Origin: Lacticaseibacillus hegangensis
Lineage (GTDB): Bacteria; Bacillota; Bacilli; Lactobacillales; Lactobacillaceae
DNA: 38,696 bases
Direction: 5' to 3'
NCBI RefSeq assembly: GCF_003946465.1
Contig: NZ_RHOL01000024.1
Location: 1-38,696 of the forward strand
Numbering within the stretch: position 1 is the stretch's first letter; each line of letters begins with the position of its first letter. Positions 1 to 7,341 of this stretch are shown here, piece after piece. The position numbers were made by a program, and so were the translations under genes. The notes beneath the pieces were generated by a model, which saw only the letters and a list, made by a program, of their open reading frames with translations, searched no databases and was not told the DNA's origin.

Positions 1-10
1 TGAAACACCA

Positions 11-55
11 AAGCAGCGCAGTCCCGTGTGAATCGTGGGATTGCGCTGCTTTTTT
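11..55 (+). terminator. Rho-independent terminator
   Basis: A GC-rich stem (AGCAGCGCA at 12-20 and TCCC at 22-25, pairing with GGGA at 37-40 and TGCGCTGCT at 42-50) is followed by a T-run at 51-55. It ends a transcript entering from the left of the window. The sortase frame begins only about 34 bases later, so that gene would need a very close promoter of its own or read-through. Confidence 0.85.
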
Positions 56-88
56 GAAATTCTATGAATAATCCAGGCTGATTTATTT

Positions 89-880
89 GTGATCATCGTC
101 TTTTTCACCGGCTTGGCCGTGTTTGCCTATCCGTTCGTGGCGCGAGCGGTCAACTTTGTGGTCACGGATTATCGCCTTAAACGCGACGCCGAGACGGCCA
201 AGGAGAATGCCGCGAAGCGAGAAAAAGAGCAGAAAGAATTCAACGAGGAACTGGCAAGAGTGGGGATGCGACCCAATGCAGACGTGTTCCATCAACCGGG
301 CCAGGGGATCCAGGATGTCAGCGCGCTGAAAAAGCACCTGATCGGCGCGGTGACGATTCCCAAGTTGAATGTCAATCTGCCGCTGTACGACACCGTGAAT
401 GACACCATTTTGGAATCCGGCGCGGCTGTGCTGCCAGGGACAAGTTACCCGACTGGGGGAAAAAGCACCCACACGGTCGTTTCCGCGCACAGCGGGGTCC
501 CAAGCAAGACAATGTTTGACGACCTGGAGGACCTGAAAAAAGGCCAACAGTTCATCATCACCGTGAATGACAAGCACCTAGCCTACAAGGTCAACAAAAT
601 TGAGGTGATTGAACCGGACGATACCTCCAGCCTCAAGATTGAAGCCGGAAAAGACCTTGCGACGCTGATGACGTGCACGCCGGTAGGCATCAACTCCCAC
701 CGGCTGCTGGTCACCGGTTACCGCGTGCCTTACACAGAGGCGACGGCCAAGGCGGCGCGTGAAGGCGACCGCCGCGCCTGGTGGCAGAACCTCGGCATCA
801 TCGCGGCTGCCGTGGTTGGTCTCGGCGCACTGATCACGCTGATCGTCCGCGCCGTGAAAAAACATCGCGTCGTTCGCTGA
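89..880 (+). CDS. Class C-type sortase, 5' end doubtful
   Basis: Membrane transpeptidase that joins pilin subunits or anchors surface proteins. From the GTG at 89 it has 263 residues: an N-terminal membrane segment (about 1-25), a charged helical linker (28-60), the sortase barrel with His134 (SAHSG), Cys196 (TLMTCTP) and Arg205, and a C-terminal membrane segment (about 236-256) with a basic tail. The TLxTC motif and two membrane anchors fit class C pilin sortases. The usual basic residues before the first membrane helix are absent, no convincing ribosome binding site precedes the GTG, and the frame stops at 65-67, so the 5' end may be truncated or frameshifted. A pilin operon to the left is possible but not visible. 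Confidence 0.85.
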   Translation: MIIVFFTGLAVFAYPFVARAVNFVVTDYRLKRDAETAKENAAKREKEQKEFNEELARVGMRPNADVFHQPGQGIQDVSALKKHLIGAVTIPKLNVNLPLYDTVNDTILESGAAVLPGTSYPTGGKSTHTVVSAHSGVPSKTMFDDLEDLKKGQQFIITVNDKHLAYKVNKIEVIEPDDTSSLKIEAGKDLATLMTCTPVGINSHRLLVTGYRVPYTEATAKAAREGDRRAWWQNLGIIAAAVVGLGALITLIVRAVKKHRVVR

Positions 881-891
881 GCGACTAGAGC

Positions 892-947
892 AAAAAGAGC
901 GCTGAAGCCTTGCCAGAAACTGGCAGACTTCAACGCTCTTCTTTTTG
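892..947. terminator. Bidirectional terminator between convergent genes
   Basis: An inverted repeat (AAAAAGAGCGCTGAAG pairing with CTTCAACGCTCTTCTTTTT) lies between the sortase stop (880) and the UvrA-like stop (953). It has T-rich tracts in both directions, so it can serve both convergent genes. Confidence 0.85.
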
Positions 948-952
948 CATGA

Positions 953-3490
953 TCAGGCTTTAAACTTGGCCAAGTGCGCCTTGAGGAAGGCACCGGTGTG
1001 ACCGTCAGTGCTTTGTGCCACTTCTTTTGGTGTGCCGCAGGCGACAATTTGGCCGCCGAACCGCCCACCTTCCGGCCCAAGATCGAGCAGGTAATCCGCG
1101 TTGGCGAGCACATCCAGGTCATGCTCAATGGTCAAAACGGTCCCGCCGGCATCAATCAGACGCTGGAATACTTGCAGCAGGGTCGCCACGTCCAGGGGAT
1201 GCAGGCCGACGGAAGGCTCATCGAACACAAACAAGGTGCCTTTCTGGGTTCGGCCCATGTGGGCGGTCAGCTTTAACCGCTGGGCTTCGCCACCCGATAG
1301 GGACGGGGTGCTTTCACCCAGGTGCAGGTACCCGAGCCCCATGTCGTGCAGCGTCTGCAAAGTCGCTTCGATGGCGGCCTCGCCTTTAAAGACAGGCAGC
1401 GCGGCGTCGACCGATAAGTCGAGCAGGTCCGCGATGGATTGACCGTGCCACTTCACGTCCAGGACTTCTGGGTTGTAACGGCGGCCGCCACAGGTCGGGC
1501 AGACTTGCTGCATATCCGGCAGGTACTGAATGTCCAAGCTGATCTGCCCAGTCCCCCCGCAGGTTGGGCACGCGCCGGCAGTGACGTTGTAGGAAAAATT
1601 GCTGGCGGTGTAGCCGCGCTGCTGACTTTCCGGCAGGCCGGCAAACAGGTCGCGCAGGCGGTCCAAAATATTGGTGTAGGTGGCAACGGTGGAGCGCACA
1701 TTCTTGCCGACTGGGCTGGCGTCGATGGCCACGACTCGCCGCAGTCCGCCGCGGTGCAGGTCCTTGACAAAACTCGGGGCCGGGTTGGTTTTAGTGGCTG
1801 TCAGCGCTGGCACCAGCGCGTCGAAGACCAAGGTCGACTTGCCGGCGCCGGAAAAGCCGGAAACCACGCTGAGCTGGTTGACCGGAAACTGAACGGTTAA
1901 ATTGTGCAGGTTGAACCGGTCCGTGACGGTCAGGCCGTACCACTTTTTGACGGTGGTTGTCTTTGCCTCAGCAGTCGGGCGCACGATCATCTTGGCACGG
2001 CCGGTCAGGTACGGCCCAATCAGCGAGTTCGACTGTTTGGCGACTGCGGCCGGCGTGCCTTGATTCAGCAAGCGCCCGCCCGCCTCACCGGCCCCAGGGC
2101 CGATTTCCAGCACCTCGTCGGCGGCGTCAATGATTGCCGTGTCGTGGTCGACCACGACGACTGAGTTGCCTTGGTTGACCAAACTGCGCATGACGTCGAT
2201 CAGGCCGGCAACATTTGCCGGGTGCAGGCCGATCGAAGGCTCATCAAGCACGTAAAGGACCCCGGTGGTTTGGGTGCGCAGCGTGCGAGCCAGCTGGATG
2301 CGCTGAAGCTCGCCGGTGGACAGCGTGGCGCCGGCGCGGCTGAGCTGCAGGTAGGACAGGCCGAGGTCGATCAGCGGCTTGAGTACCGTGGTCAGCTCGC
2401 GCAGCACATCGTGCGCCAGCGCTTGCATGTCATCCGGCAGCCAGGTGTAAATGGTCGGAATGAAGGCTTCCAGCTCGCTGAGGGTCATGTCTGAGACCTC
2501 GGCGATGTTTTTGCCGTTGATCAGCTGGTGCAGGAGCTCTGGACGAAAGCGGGAGCCGTGGCAGGTCGGGCAGACGTCGAAGCGATAGAACCGGTTCAGG
2601 CGGGTGATGGCCCGCTCGTTAGTGGTGGTGGCCATCGAGTCTTCAACGGCGTTAAAGGCATTTTCGTACATCGCATTGTTCATGTGGAAAATTTTGCCGG
2701 TCTTGGACGGAATGTTGATGGCGTAGGTCTGCTTTTTACCGTGCCAGACCATTTCTTGCTGAGCCGCAGGCAGATCCTTGAACGGGGTGTCGATGTCGAT
2801 GCCGATCTGCTGGGCCACATTCATCATAAAATTGCGGCCAGGCAGGCGCCATGAGGCCACGGCCCCTTGGCGGATGGTCAGCGATTGATCGGGGATCAGC
2901 CGCTCTGGCGCAAGGGTGCGCGCAACTCCTGTGCCATTGCAGGTGGGACAGGCACCCGCCGAATTGAAGGCGAAGTCCTCAGCGCCAAACGCCTTAAACT
3001 GGGCCCCACAAACGGGACAGGTCAGCATGCCCATGCCGCTGCCTGGCTGATTTGGCAGGTCCATGAGCCGGGCGATTGTCAGCGTTGGCGGCAGCTGGTG
3101 GCCGTTGGGGCAGCGCACCGACCCCAGCCGGGAAAAGGCCAGACGCAGCACATTTAGCGCCTCGGTTGTCGTGCCGACGGTAGAGCGAATGCCAGGCACA
3201 ACCGGGCGCTGACGCAGTGCAATGGCACTGGGAATGTGCTCGATCGACTCGACCTGCGCGTGGCCGACCTGGCCCAGGCGGCGCCGGGTGTAGGTCGAAA
3301 GGGCAGACACGTAACGGCGCATGCCTTCCGCGTAAAGGACGCCCATTGCCAGTGAGGACTTGCCGGAGCCAGAGCGGCCGGTGATGGCGACCAGCTGGTG
3401 CAAGGGGATGTCGACGTCGAGGCGTTTGAGATTGTGCACGGCTGCCCCGCGCACCTTAATTGCTTCTGGAATCGTGGTAGACTTAGACAT
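953..3490 (-). CDS. UvrA2-like ABC ATPase lacking the UvrB-binding domain
   Basis: 845-residue soluble ABC-type DNA-binding ATPase related to excinuclease subunit A. Two ATPase modules are visible: Walker A GRSGSGKS at 38-45 with signature LSTGE, and a second GFSGAGKST with signature LSGGEAQRL. Zinc-binding CPxC pairs lie in the insertion regions (CPTCNGTG, CPTCHGS, CPTCGG). Between the first ATPase signature region and the first zinc module only a short linker remains where UvrA carries its UvrB-binding domain of about 115 residues. This matches UvrA2-type paralogues, reported in some bacteria to affect tolerance to DNA-damaging drugs. The start at 3490 has an AAGAAGG site 7 bases upstream; the open frame to 4243 is antisense to the nitroreductase and is not used. 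It diverges from the nitroreductase with 33 bases between starts. Confidence 0.9.
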   Translation of the reverse strand: MSKSTTIPEAIKVRGAAVHNLKRLDVDIPLHQLVAITGRSGSGKSSLAMGVLYAEGMRRYVSALSTYTRRRLGQVGHAQVESIEHIPSAIALRQRPVVPGIRSTVGTTTEALNVLRLAFSRLGSVRCPNGHQLPPTLTIARLMDLPNQPGSGMGMLTCPVCGAQFKAFGAEDFAFNSAGACPTCNGTGVARTLAPERLIPDQSLTIRQGAVASWRLPGRNFMMNVAQQIGIDIDTPFKDLPAAQQEMVWHGKKQTYAINIPSKTGKIFHMNNAMYENAFNAVEDSMATTTNERAITRLNRFYRFDVCPTCHGSRFRPELLHQLINGKNIAEVSDMTLSELEAFIPTIYTWLPDDMQALAHDVLRELTTVLKPLIDLGLSYLQLSRAGATLSTGELQRIQLARTLRTQTTGVLYVLDEPSIGLHPANVAGLIDVMRSLVNQGNSVVVVDHDTAIIDAADEVLEIGPGAGEAGGRLLNQGTPAAVAKQSNSLIGPYLTGRAKMIVRPTAEAKTTTVKKWYGLTVTDRFNLHNLTVQFPVNQLSVVSGFSGAGKSTLVFDALVPALTATKTNPAPSFVKDLHRGGLRRVVAIDASPVGKNVRSTVATYTNILDRLRDLFAGLPESQQRGYTASNFSYNVTAGACPTCGGTGQISLDIQYLPDMQQVCPTCGGRRYNPEVLDVKWHGQSIADLLDLSVDAALPVFKGEAAIEATLQTLHDMGLGYLHLGESTPSLSGGEAQRLKLTAHMGRTQKGTLFVFDEPSVGLHPLDVATLLQVFQRLIDAGGTVLTIEHDLDVLANADYLLDLGPEGGRFGGQIVACGTPKEVAQSTDGHTGAFLKAHLAKFKA

Positions 3491-3523
3491 TAGAAAACCT
3501 TCTTTGAGAAAAGAGTGAATTTT

Positions 3524-4255
3524 ATGACCAATGATCATAGCGGGTTGCATCACCGCAGTATTCGCAAATTCAGTGCGGCCCCGAGCCTTGCGCAGCAGCG
3601 AGCGCTGGAGGACGTGGCCCAGGCGACGGCCTCCAGTAACTTCTTGCAGCAGGTCACGCTGATTAAGGTGACCGATCCGCAAAAGCGTCAGCAGATTGCG
3701 GACCTCACGAACTGCCCGTTTGTGGCGGGCGATGGCCTGCTTTACGTGTTTGTGCTGGACCAGCACCGCAATATCGAAACTGCTCACCTGACTGAAGACC
3801 AGGCGGCTCATTTTACCGGTTGGGCCGGCTTTTTCGGCGGGGTGGCCGACGCTGAACTGGCCGCGCAGAATGTGCTGGCCGAAGCCGAGCGAAGCGGGCT
3901 TGGTGGGTGCTTTCTGGGCAGCGTCTTGAATGACCCGCGGCAGATGATCGCCTTGCTGGCCTTGCCGCGCTTCACGTTTCCGGTGCTTGGCCTGATGGTT
4001 GGCGTGCCGGCGGAAGCGCCGCAGCAAAAGCCGCGGCTGCCGCACTCCGCCGTGGTGGGTGAGAATACCTATCCGGCCGCCCAGGACCTTAAGGATTATG
4101 ATACCACCCTGAACAATTATTACCGGACCCGGGCGTGGAACGCCCGCGAGGAGACGTTCACCGATAGCCTTTTGGCGTATACAAAAACCGACCTCCATCA
4201 TCGTCTGGAGATCGGTCAGATTTTGCGCGAGCAGGGTTTTCACCTGCCGCAGTGA
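3524..4255 (+). CDS. NAD(P)H-dependent nitroreductase (NfsA/FRP-like)
   Basis: 243-residue flavoprotein that would reduce nitroaromatics, quinones or flavins in the cytosol. The N-terminal HHRSIRKF is the FMN-phosphate-binding signature of this family, and the central GLGGCFLGSVLNDP with FPVLGLMVGVP matches the nitroreductase core. The C-terminal part is the lid and dimer region. The ATG at 3524 follows GAGAAAAGAG; an in-frame GTG at 3515 would add three residues. It is divergent from the UvrA2-like gene and convergent, stop to stop, with the MarR gene, suggesting a small stress-response locus. Confidence 0.85.
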   Translation: MTNDHSGLHHRSIRKFSAAPSLAQQRALEDVAQATASSNFLQQVTLIKVTDPQKRQQIADLTNCPFVAGDGLLYVFVLDQHRNIETAHLTEDQAAHFTGWAGFFGGVADAELAAQNVLAEAERSGLGGCFLGSVLNDPRQMIALLALPRFTFPVLGLMVGVPAEAPQQKPRLPHSAVVGENTYPAAQDLKDYDTTLNNYYRTRAWNAREETFTDSLLAYTKTDLHHRLEIGQILREQGFHLPQ

Positions 4256-4678
4256 TCACTCATCGGCGCCGACCAGGACCTCATTGGCCTGGTCGAGCAG
4301 ATTGATCAGCTTGTTGAACTTTTTCTTGCCGAGACCATCGCGCAGCGCGTTCATCGGCTTGAAGTAGTCATCGCTCATGTCGCGTACCGCCTGCTTGCCG
4401 GCCTCAGTGAGGGTCAGGGTGAAGCTGCGGTTATCTTCGGGGTCGATGGTCTTCATGAGCAGCTGATCATCGAGGAGCGGCCCCATCATTTTCGTGATTG
4501 CCGCCTTGGACAAGCCCATCGCCTCGGCGAGCTCAGTGGGCGTTGGCGGCACCGGTTCCGCGGCAACCCAAAACAGCAGGTTCTGCTGGGCAACGGGGCG
4601 GCCCTCGGCGCCGTCGCTGGGCGTCAGGCGGCTAAACTGATTCAGGGTCTGATTGATTTGTAAGTGGCGCAATTTCAC
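4256..4678 (-). CDS. MarR-family transcriptional regulator
   Basis: 140-residue winged-helix DNA-binding protein, normal length for MarR. The core includes TPTELAEAMGLSKAAITKMMGPL (recognition helix) and the wing DPEDNRSFTLTLTEAGK, the classic D-x-R-S/R wing signature. The GTG start at 4678 is chosen because AAAGGA lies 9 bases upstream. Its stop codon abuts that of the nitroreductase at 4255/4256. MarR proteins often repress adjacent redox or efflux genes in response to phenolic ligands, so the nitroreductase, the UvrA2-like gene and itself are plausible targets. No clear operator palindrome was found. Confidence 0.88.
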   Translation of the reverse strand: MKLRHLQINQTLNQFSRLTPSDGAEGRPVAQQNLLFWVAAEPVPPTPTELAEAMGLSKAAITKMMGPLLDDQLLMKTIDPEDNRSFTLTLTEAGKQAVRDMSDDYFKPMNALRDGLGKKKFNKLINLLDQANEVLVGADE

Positions 4679-4767
4679 AGTACCACGTCCTTTCGCGGCG
4701 GGCTTTCGGTCACTACCTTAAGCATACCGAGATGAAGGCGTGAAACGCAAAGGAAAAGGAGCGGCTG

Positions 4768-5412
4768 ATGACCCAAGAAGAACAATTGATGGCCTACGCG
4801 CAAAAGGTGCTTGGCAAAGACGCGAGCGGCCACAACATGGACCACATTCGCCGGGTGGTGGCGACCACCAAGACGCTGCTCAAGGGCACGCCGACCGCTG
4901 ATCCGACTATCGCGCTGGCGGCGGCGACCCTGCATGACACATACGACGATAAGCTGGTGGCTGATGTGGAAGCGGCCAAAAAGCGGACCGTGGCGGCGAT
5001 GACCGCAGCCGGATTGACGGCGGTTCAGCAAACTGCCGTGCTCGCCATCATCGATCACATGAGTTTTAAGGCCAGTCTGGCGGGCAAACAGCCGCTAAGT
5101 CTGGAAGGTCAGTTGGTGCAAGACGCCGACCGGCTCGACGCGATCGGCGCCATCGGCATTGCCCGCGCCATGATGTACGGCGGCGCGCATGCCACCCGCC
5201 TGTACGACCCGGCTATGCCGCCGCGCACGCAGCTGGACGCGGCCAGCTACCGGCAAGGTGAGAGCACCATCATCAATCATTTTCACGAAAAGCTCCTGCA
5301 CTTAGCCGCTCAGATGAACACGCCAGCCGCCCGGCAGCTCGCCGCGCATCGCCAGCAGGTGATGACAGATTACTTGGCCGAGTTTGGCGCGGAGTGGCGC
5401 GGCGAAAAATGA
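4768..5412 (+). CDS. HD-domain phosphohydrolase (YpgQ/YedJ-like)
   Basis: 214-residue predicted metal-dependent phosphohydrolase, probably acting on a nucleotide or related phosphate. Visible metal-binding elements are H22 and H26 in GHNMDHIRRV, the H56-D57 pair in LHDTYDD, and an aspartate in DADRLDAIGAIGIARA, the signature of the YpgQ/YedJ subgroup. The ATG at 4768 is preceded by AAGGAG with 7-base spacing. It is divergent from the MarR gene, with 89 bases between them. It is the last chromosomal protein gene before the prophage. The substrate cannot be read from the sequence. Confidence 0.85.
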   Translation: MTQEEQLMAYAQKVLGKDASGHNMDHIRRVVATTKTLLKGTPTADPTIALAAATLHDTYDDKLVADVEAAKKRTVAAMTAAGLTAVQQTAVLAIIDHMSFKASLAGKQPLSLEGQLVQDADRLDAIGAIGIARAMMYGGAHATRLYDPAMPPRTQLDAASYRQGESTIINHFHEKLLHLAAQMNTPAARQLAAHRQQVMTDYLAEFGAEWRGEK

Positions 5413-5434
5413 GACACTTTTTAGGCGTGTAGGG

Positions 5435-5464
5435 TTGCAAGGCACTGGGGATATATAGTATATT
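5435..5464 (+). promoter_or_regulatory. Probable promoter of the tRNA-Thr gene
   Basis: TTGCAA (5435-5440), an 18-base spacer and TATATT (5459-5464) form a plausible sigma-A promoter about 35 bases before the tRNA 5' end. The -10 area is AT-rich within otherwise GC-rich chromosomal DNA. Confidence 0.5.
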
Positions 5465-5498
5465 GTTTAGGCAGTTGTTTTTAGGTAAACAACCTCAT

Positions 5499-5571
5499 GC
5501 CGTTTTAGCTCAGCAGGTAGAGCGCATCCATGGTAAGGATGAGGTCACCGGTTCAAATCCGGTAAACGGCT
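5499..5571 (+). tRNA. tRNA-Thr (anticodon GGT)
   Basis: 73-base tRNA with acceptor stem GCCGTTT/AAACGGC and discriminator T. The D arm includes AGCTCAGCAGGTAGAGC, the anticodon stem is CATCC/GGATG around loop ATGGTAA (anticodon GGT), and the T arm is CCGGTTCAAATCCGG. CCA is not encoded and a T-run follows directly. The integrase of the adjoining prophage lies about 125 bases away, so the 3' half is the likely attachment target; the gene stays intact at this junction. Confidence 0.95.
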
Positions 5572-5577
5572 TTTTTT
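5549..5577. other. Putative left attachment site (attL) of the prophage
   Basis: Inferred from context: chromosomal genes end at the tRNA, and a tyrosine integrase begins just beyond it on the minus strand. Phage tyrosine integrases commonly use the T arm and 3' end of tRNA genes as the crossover region. The exact core cannot be set because attR, the matching copy of the tRNA 3' end, lies outside the window. Confidence 0.6.
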
Positions 5578-5601
5578 GTACTTTGTTGGTCTTCGTTGAG
5601 T

Positions 5602-5638
5602 AGCAGGAACGCCTATATAAAGGCATTCCTGCTTTTTT
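5602..5638 (+). terminator. Terminator downstream of tRNA-Thr
   Basis: A strong stem (AGCAGGAA-C-GCCT at 5602-5614 with AGGC-A-TTCCTGCT at 5621-5633, one mismatch, loop ATATAA) is followed by six Ts. It is oriented to stop rightward tRNA transcription from running antisense into the integrase. Confidence 0.8.
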
Positions 5639-5670
5639 CTTTTCGTTGATTTTCGTCGCTTTTTGAGCCG

Positions 5671-5692
5671 AGTGGGACAAAAGTGGGACAAA
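5671..5692 (+). repeat. Tandem 11-bp repeat next to the integrase stop
   Basis: Two perfect head-to-tail copies of AGTGGGACAAA (5671-5681 and 5682-5692) lie between the tRNA and the integrase stop codon (5697). Short direct repeats here are typical arm-type binding sites for the integrase N-terminal domain. TTCGTTGA also occurs twice nearby (about 5592 and 5642). The arm-site role is inferred. Confidence 0.55.
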
Positions 5693-5696
5693 CGGT

Positions 5697-6854
5697 TCAG
5701 AGCTCAGCCAGCGCCAGCACGGCTTTTGAGGCCTGTTCGTTTTCAAAGTCTTTCAGCAAGTGGGCATATGTCGTCAAAGTGATTTGTATATTTGAGTGAC
5801 CCAGTCGGTGGGAGATGTATGTGATCGTGCAGCCTTTACTGATGAGGTAGGACACGTGAGTATGACGCAGTCCGTGAAAAGTAATACGGGGATGGATGTC
5901 CAAACGGTCTTCAACAGCATGCAATGTCTTATTACATCCGTACTCACCGGGGACCTGGCCCAGTGGATTACGGAAGATGAGATTTTTGTCATCTCGCCGG
6001 CCCATCTTTAAATTGTACGCGTATTGCTCATATTTTAGCTGTTTCAGTAGTTTTAGAAGGTCATCCGGTACAGAGATGGTACGCACGCTTGATGGCGTCT
6101 TAGTGGGCTTAAATCCCGTATTATGGACATAGTCCCATGATTTACTTATAGAGACGGTTTTATTTTTGAAATCCAAGTCCGTCCATTGCAGGGCGAGAAT
6201 TTCAGAAATGCGCGCGCCAGTCAGGATTCCGGTCGCAATCACGTAGTAGGTAATTGCAGATAGTGAAGCATGGTTGAAGGCGTAGGACTTGACCCTGGCG
6301 AAATCCTCCACCTCTAAGTATTTGAGACTTGCGGATTTTCCCTTGTGTCCCGGATTAACAGCTCCGCGGGTGAAATTAGAGTAAATAATTTGATCGTCAA
6401 TGGCATTGTTGACCATCGTGCGCACATAGCCATTTAGTCGGCCAACTAAATCTTTTGATCGTGGTTTGCGCTCGTGTGTCTTGGGGTCAGTCGGACCGGC
6501 TGCATAGTCGTTAAGAAAGGTCTGCCAATCGCTCTTGGTTATCTCGCGGAGTTTCTGATCACCCCAGTAGCCTTCCAGTGCCTTCCGTAGCGTCTTGTAA
6601 CGACTCTCAGTGATCATGGCGTGCTTGCCCTGTTTGTATGCCCCAATCCAAGTGTCCCAGTATTCTAACAGGGAAATGTCCATCCTATCCATCTGGGCGC
6701 CGCGTCGATATTTCCGCTCAATTTCTGCAGCTTCCGTAGCTGCCAGTGCTTTGGTGCGGTATCCACTATTGGAGATCACTTGTTTTACGCCGTGATTGTC
6801 GGTGTAGGCGACTCTGTATTCCCATGTCTTACCGCGTTTCCGAAATGATGCCAT
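5697..6854 (-). CDS. int: Phage tyrosine integrase
   Basis: 385-residue site-specific recombinase that inserts and excises the prophage. The N-terminus (MASFRKRGKTWEYRV...) is an arm-binding AP2-like domain, followed by a SAM-like core-binding domain (about 60-160) and the catalytic domain. Active-site elements are the Arg in TGARISEI, HGLRHTH, the His in ISHRLGHSN and the nucleophile Tyr in TTYAHLL. The start at 6854 has GGAGGTAG seven bases upstream; the longer frame to 6899 is rejected. It is transcribed away from the repressor region toward the tRNA, and its 5' leader contains two hairpins (6881-6956). Confidence 0.97.
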   Translation of the reverse strand: MASFRKRGKTWEYRVAYTDNHGVKQVISNSGYRTKALAATEAAEIERKYRRGAQMDRMDISLLEYWDTWIGAYKQGKHAMITESRYKTLRKALEGYWGDQKLREITKSDWQTFLNDYAAGPTDPKTHERKPRSKDLVGRLNGYVRTMVNNAIDDQIIYSNFTRGAVNPGHKGKSASLKYLEVEDFARVKSYAFNHASLSAITYYVIATGILTGARISEILALQWTDLDFKNKTVSISKSWDYVHNTGFKPTKTPSSVRTISVPDDLLKLLKQLKYEQYAYNLKMGRRDDKNLIFRNPLGQVPGEYGCNKTLHAVEDRLDIHPRITFHGLRHTHVSYLISKGCTITYISHRLGHSNIQITLTTYAHLLKDFENEQASKAVLALAEL

Positions 6855-6880
6855 GATATCTACCTCCATGTGATATACTG

Positions 6881-6956
6881 GAGTACGCAAAGAGCGCACT
6901 CGTGGTGCTGTTTGTCCTAGCGTCTACCCGACCGGCCAAGGTTATGGGGTAGGCGC
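6881..6956 (-). ncRNA. Structured leader upstream of the integrase
   Basis: Read on the minus strand, two hairpins lie between the short ORF at 6993-7025 and the integrase ribosome binding site. The first pairs AGCGCCTACCC with GGGTAGACGCT (one mismatch, 6919-6956). The second pairs GAGTGCGC with GCGTACTC around TCTTT (6881-6901). On the plus strand the first hairpin is followed by a T-run and would act as a terminator. A conserved Lactobacillales RNA motif named Lacto-int is associated with phage integrases; whether this is a member needs a covariance search. Confidence 0.5.
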
Positions 6957-6992
6957 TTTTTCTATACTATATTGGAACAGCAATTTCATTGG

Positions 6993-7025
6993 CTATGATG
7001 TAATGCTAGCTTTTATGAGTTTCAT
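6993..7025 (-). CDS. Ten-codon ORF with a strong ribosome binding site (possible leader peptide)
   Basis: Reading MKLIKASITS then stop, it is preceded by AAAGGAGG with 8-base spacing, as strong as any site in the window. It lies just downstream of the 84-residue gene and about 37 bases before the integrase leader hairpins. It could be a regulatory leader peptide or the remnant of a deleted gene. Only the ORF and the site are visible; no function is assigned. Confidence 0.35.
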   Translation of the reverse strand: MKLIKASITS

Positions 7026-7049
7026 AATATGGTCCTCCTTTATGGCAAA

Positions 7050-7304
7050 TTATTTGTTTGATTTTGGACCATACACATGCTTAATGAATTGTGGCGTTTC
7101 AGAAAGCTTACTTTTATTCTTGATTTTCTTTATTGATACAACAATACAATTGTTAAGCTCAACTTTTTCTTTGGCAGTAAACTCTTGTGAATTTGAAATA
7201 TCGAGCAAGACGGAACACTCGTACTTTTTTACTGGCACGGCTTCGAAATTAGTCCACTTCTTATCCTCAAACTTATAAATGCTAACTATTACAGAGTTTT
7301 CCAT
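7050..7304 (-). CDS. Small protein of unknown function, lysogeny module
   Basis: 84-residue soluble protein starting at MENSVIVSIYKFEDKKW, with GGAGGAACG eight bases upstream of the ATG at 7304; the longer frame to 7382 has no ribosome binding site. It is AT-rich compared with its neighbours, which suggests recent acquisition. No family is recognised. It lies between the integrase and a small membrane protein in the zone where temperate phages keep lysogenic cargo, and a structured RNA element (7342-7420) precedes it. Confidence 0.65.
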   Translation of the reverse strand: MENSVIVSIYKFEDKKWTNFEAVPVKKYECSVLLDISNSQEFTAKEKVELNNCIVVSIKKIKNKSKLSETPQFIKHVYGPKSNK

Positions 7305-7341
7305 AAGCGTTCCTCCAATAAATCGTTTTAGGCATTGATTG

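Noticed and set aside
974-3157. Series of plus-strand ORFs opposite the UvrA-like gene
   Set aside because: GC-rich coding DNA leaves long antisense frames; these show no recognisable domains and conflict with a clear protein family on the other strand.
3491-4243. N-terminal extension of the UvrA-like frame to 4243
   Set aside because: It is antisense to the nitroreductase, has no UvrA homology and no ribosome binding site; the start at 3490 has a good one.
5510-5746. 78-codon minus-strand ORF running across the tRNA gene
   Set aside because: Its C-terminus (TGFEPVTSSLPW) is the usual spurious translation of the tRNA T arm and anticodon region, so it is not a protein.
7003-7278. 91-codon hydrophobic plus-strand ORF
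   Set aside because: It is the antisense shadow of the minus-strand 84-residue gene, which has a good ribosome binding site.
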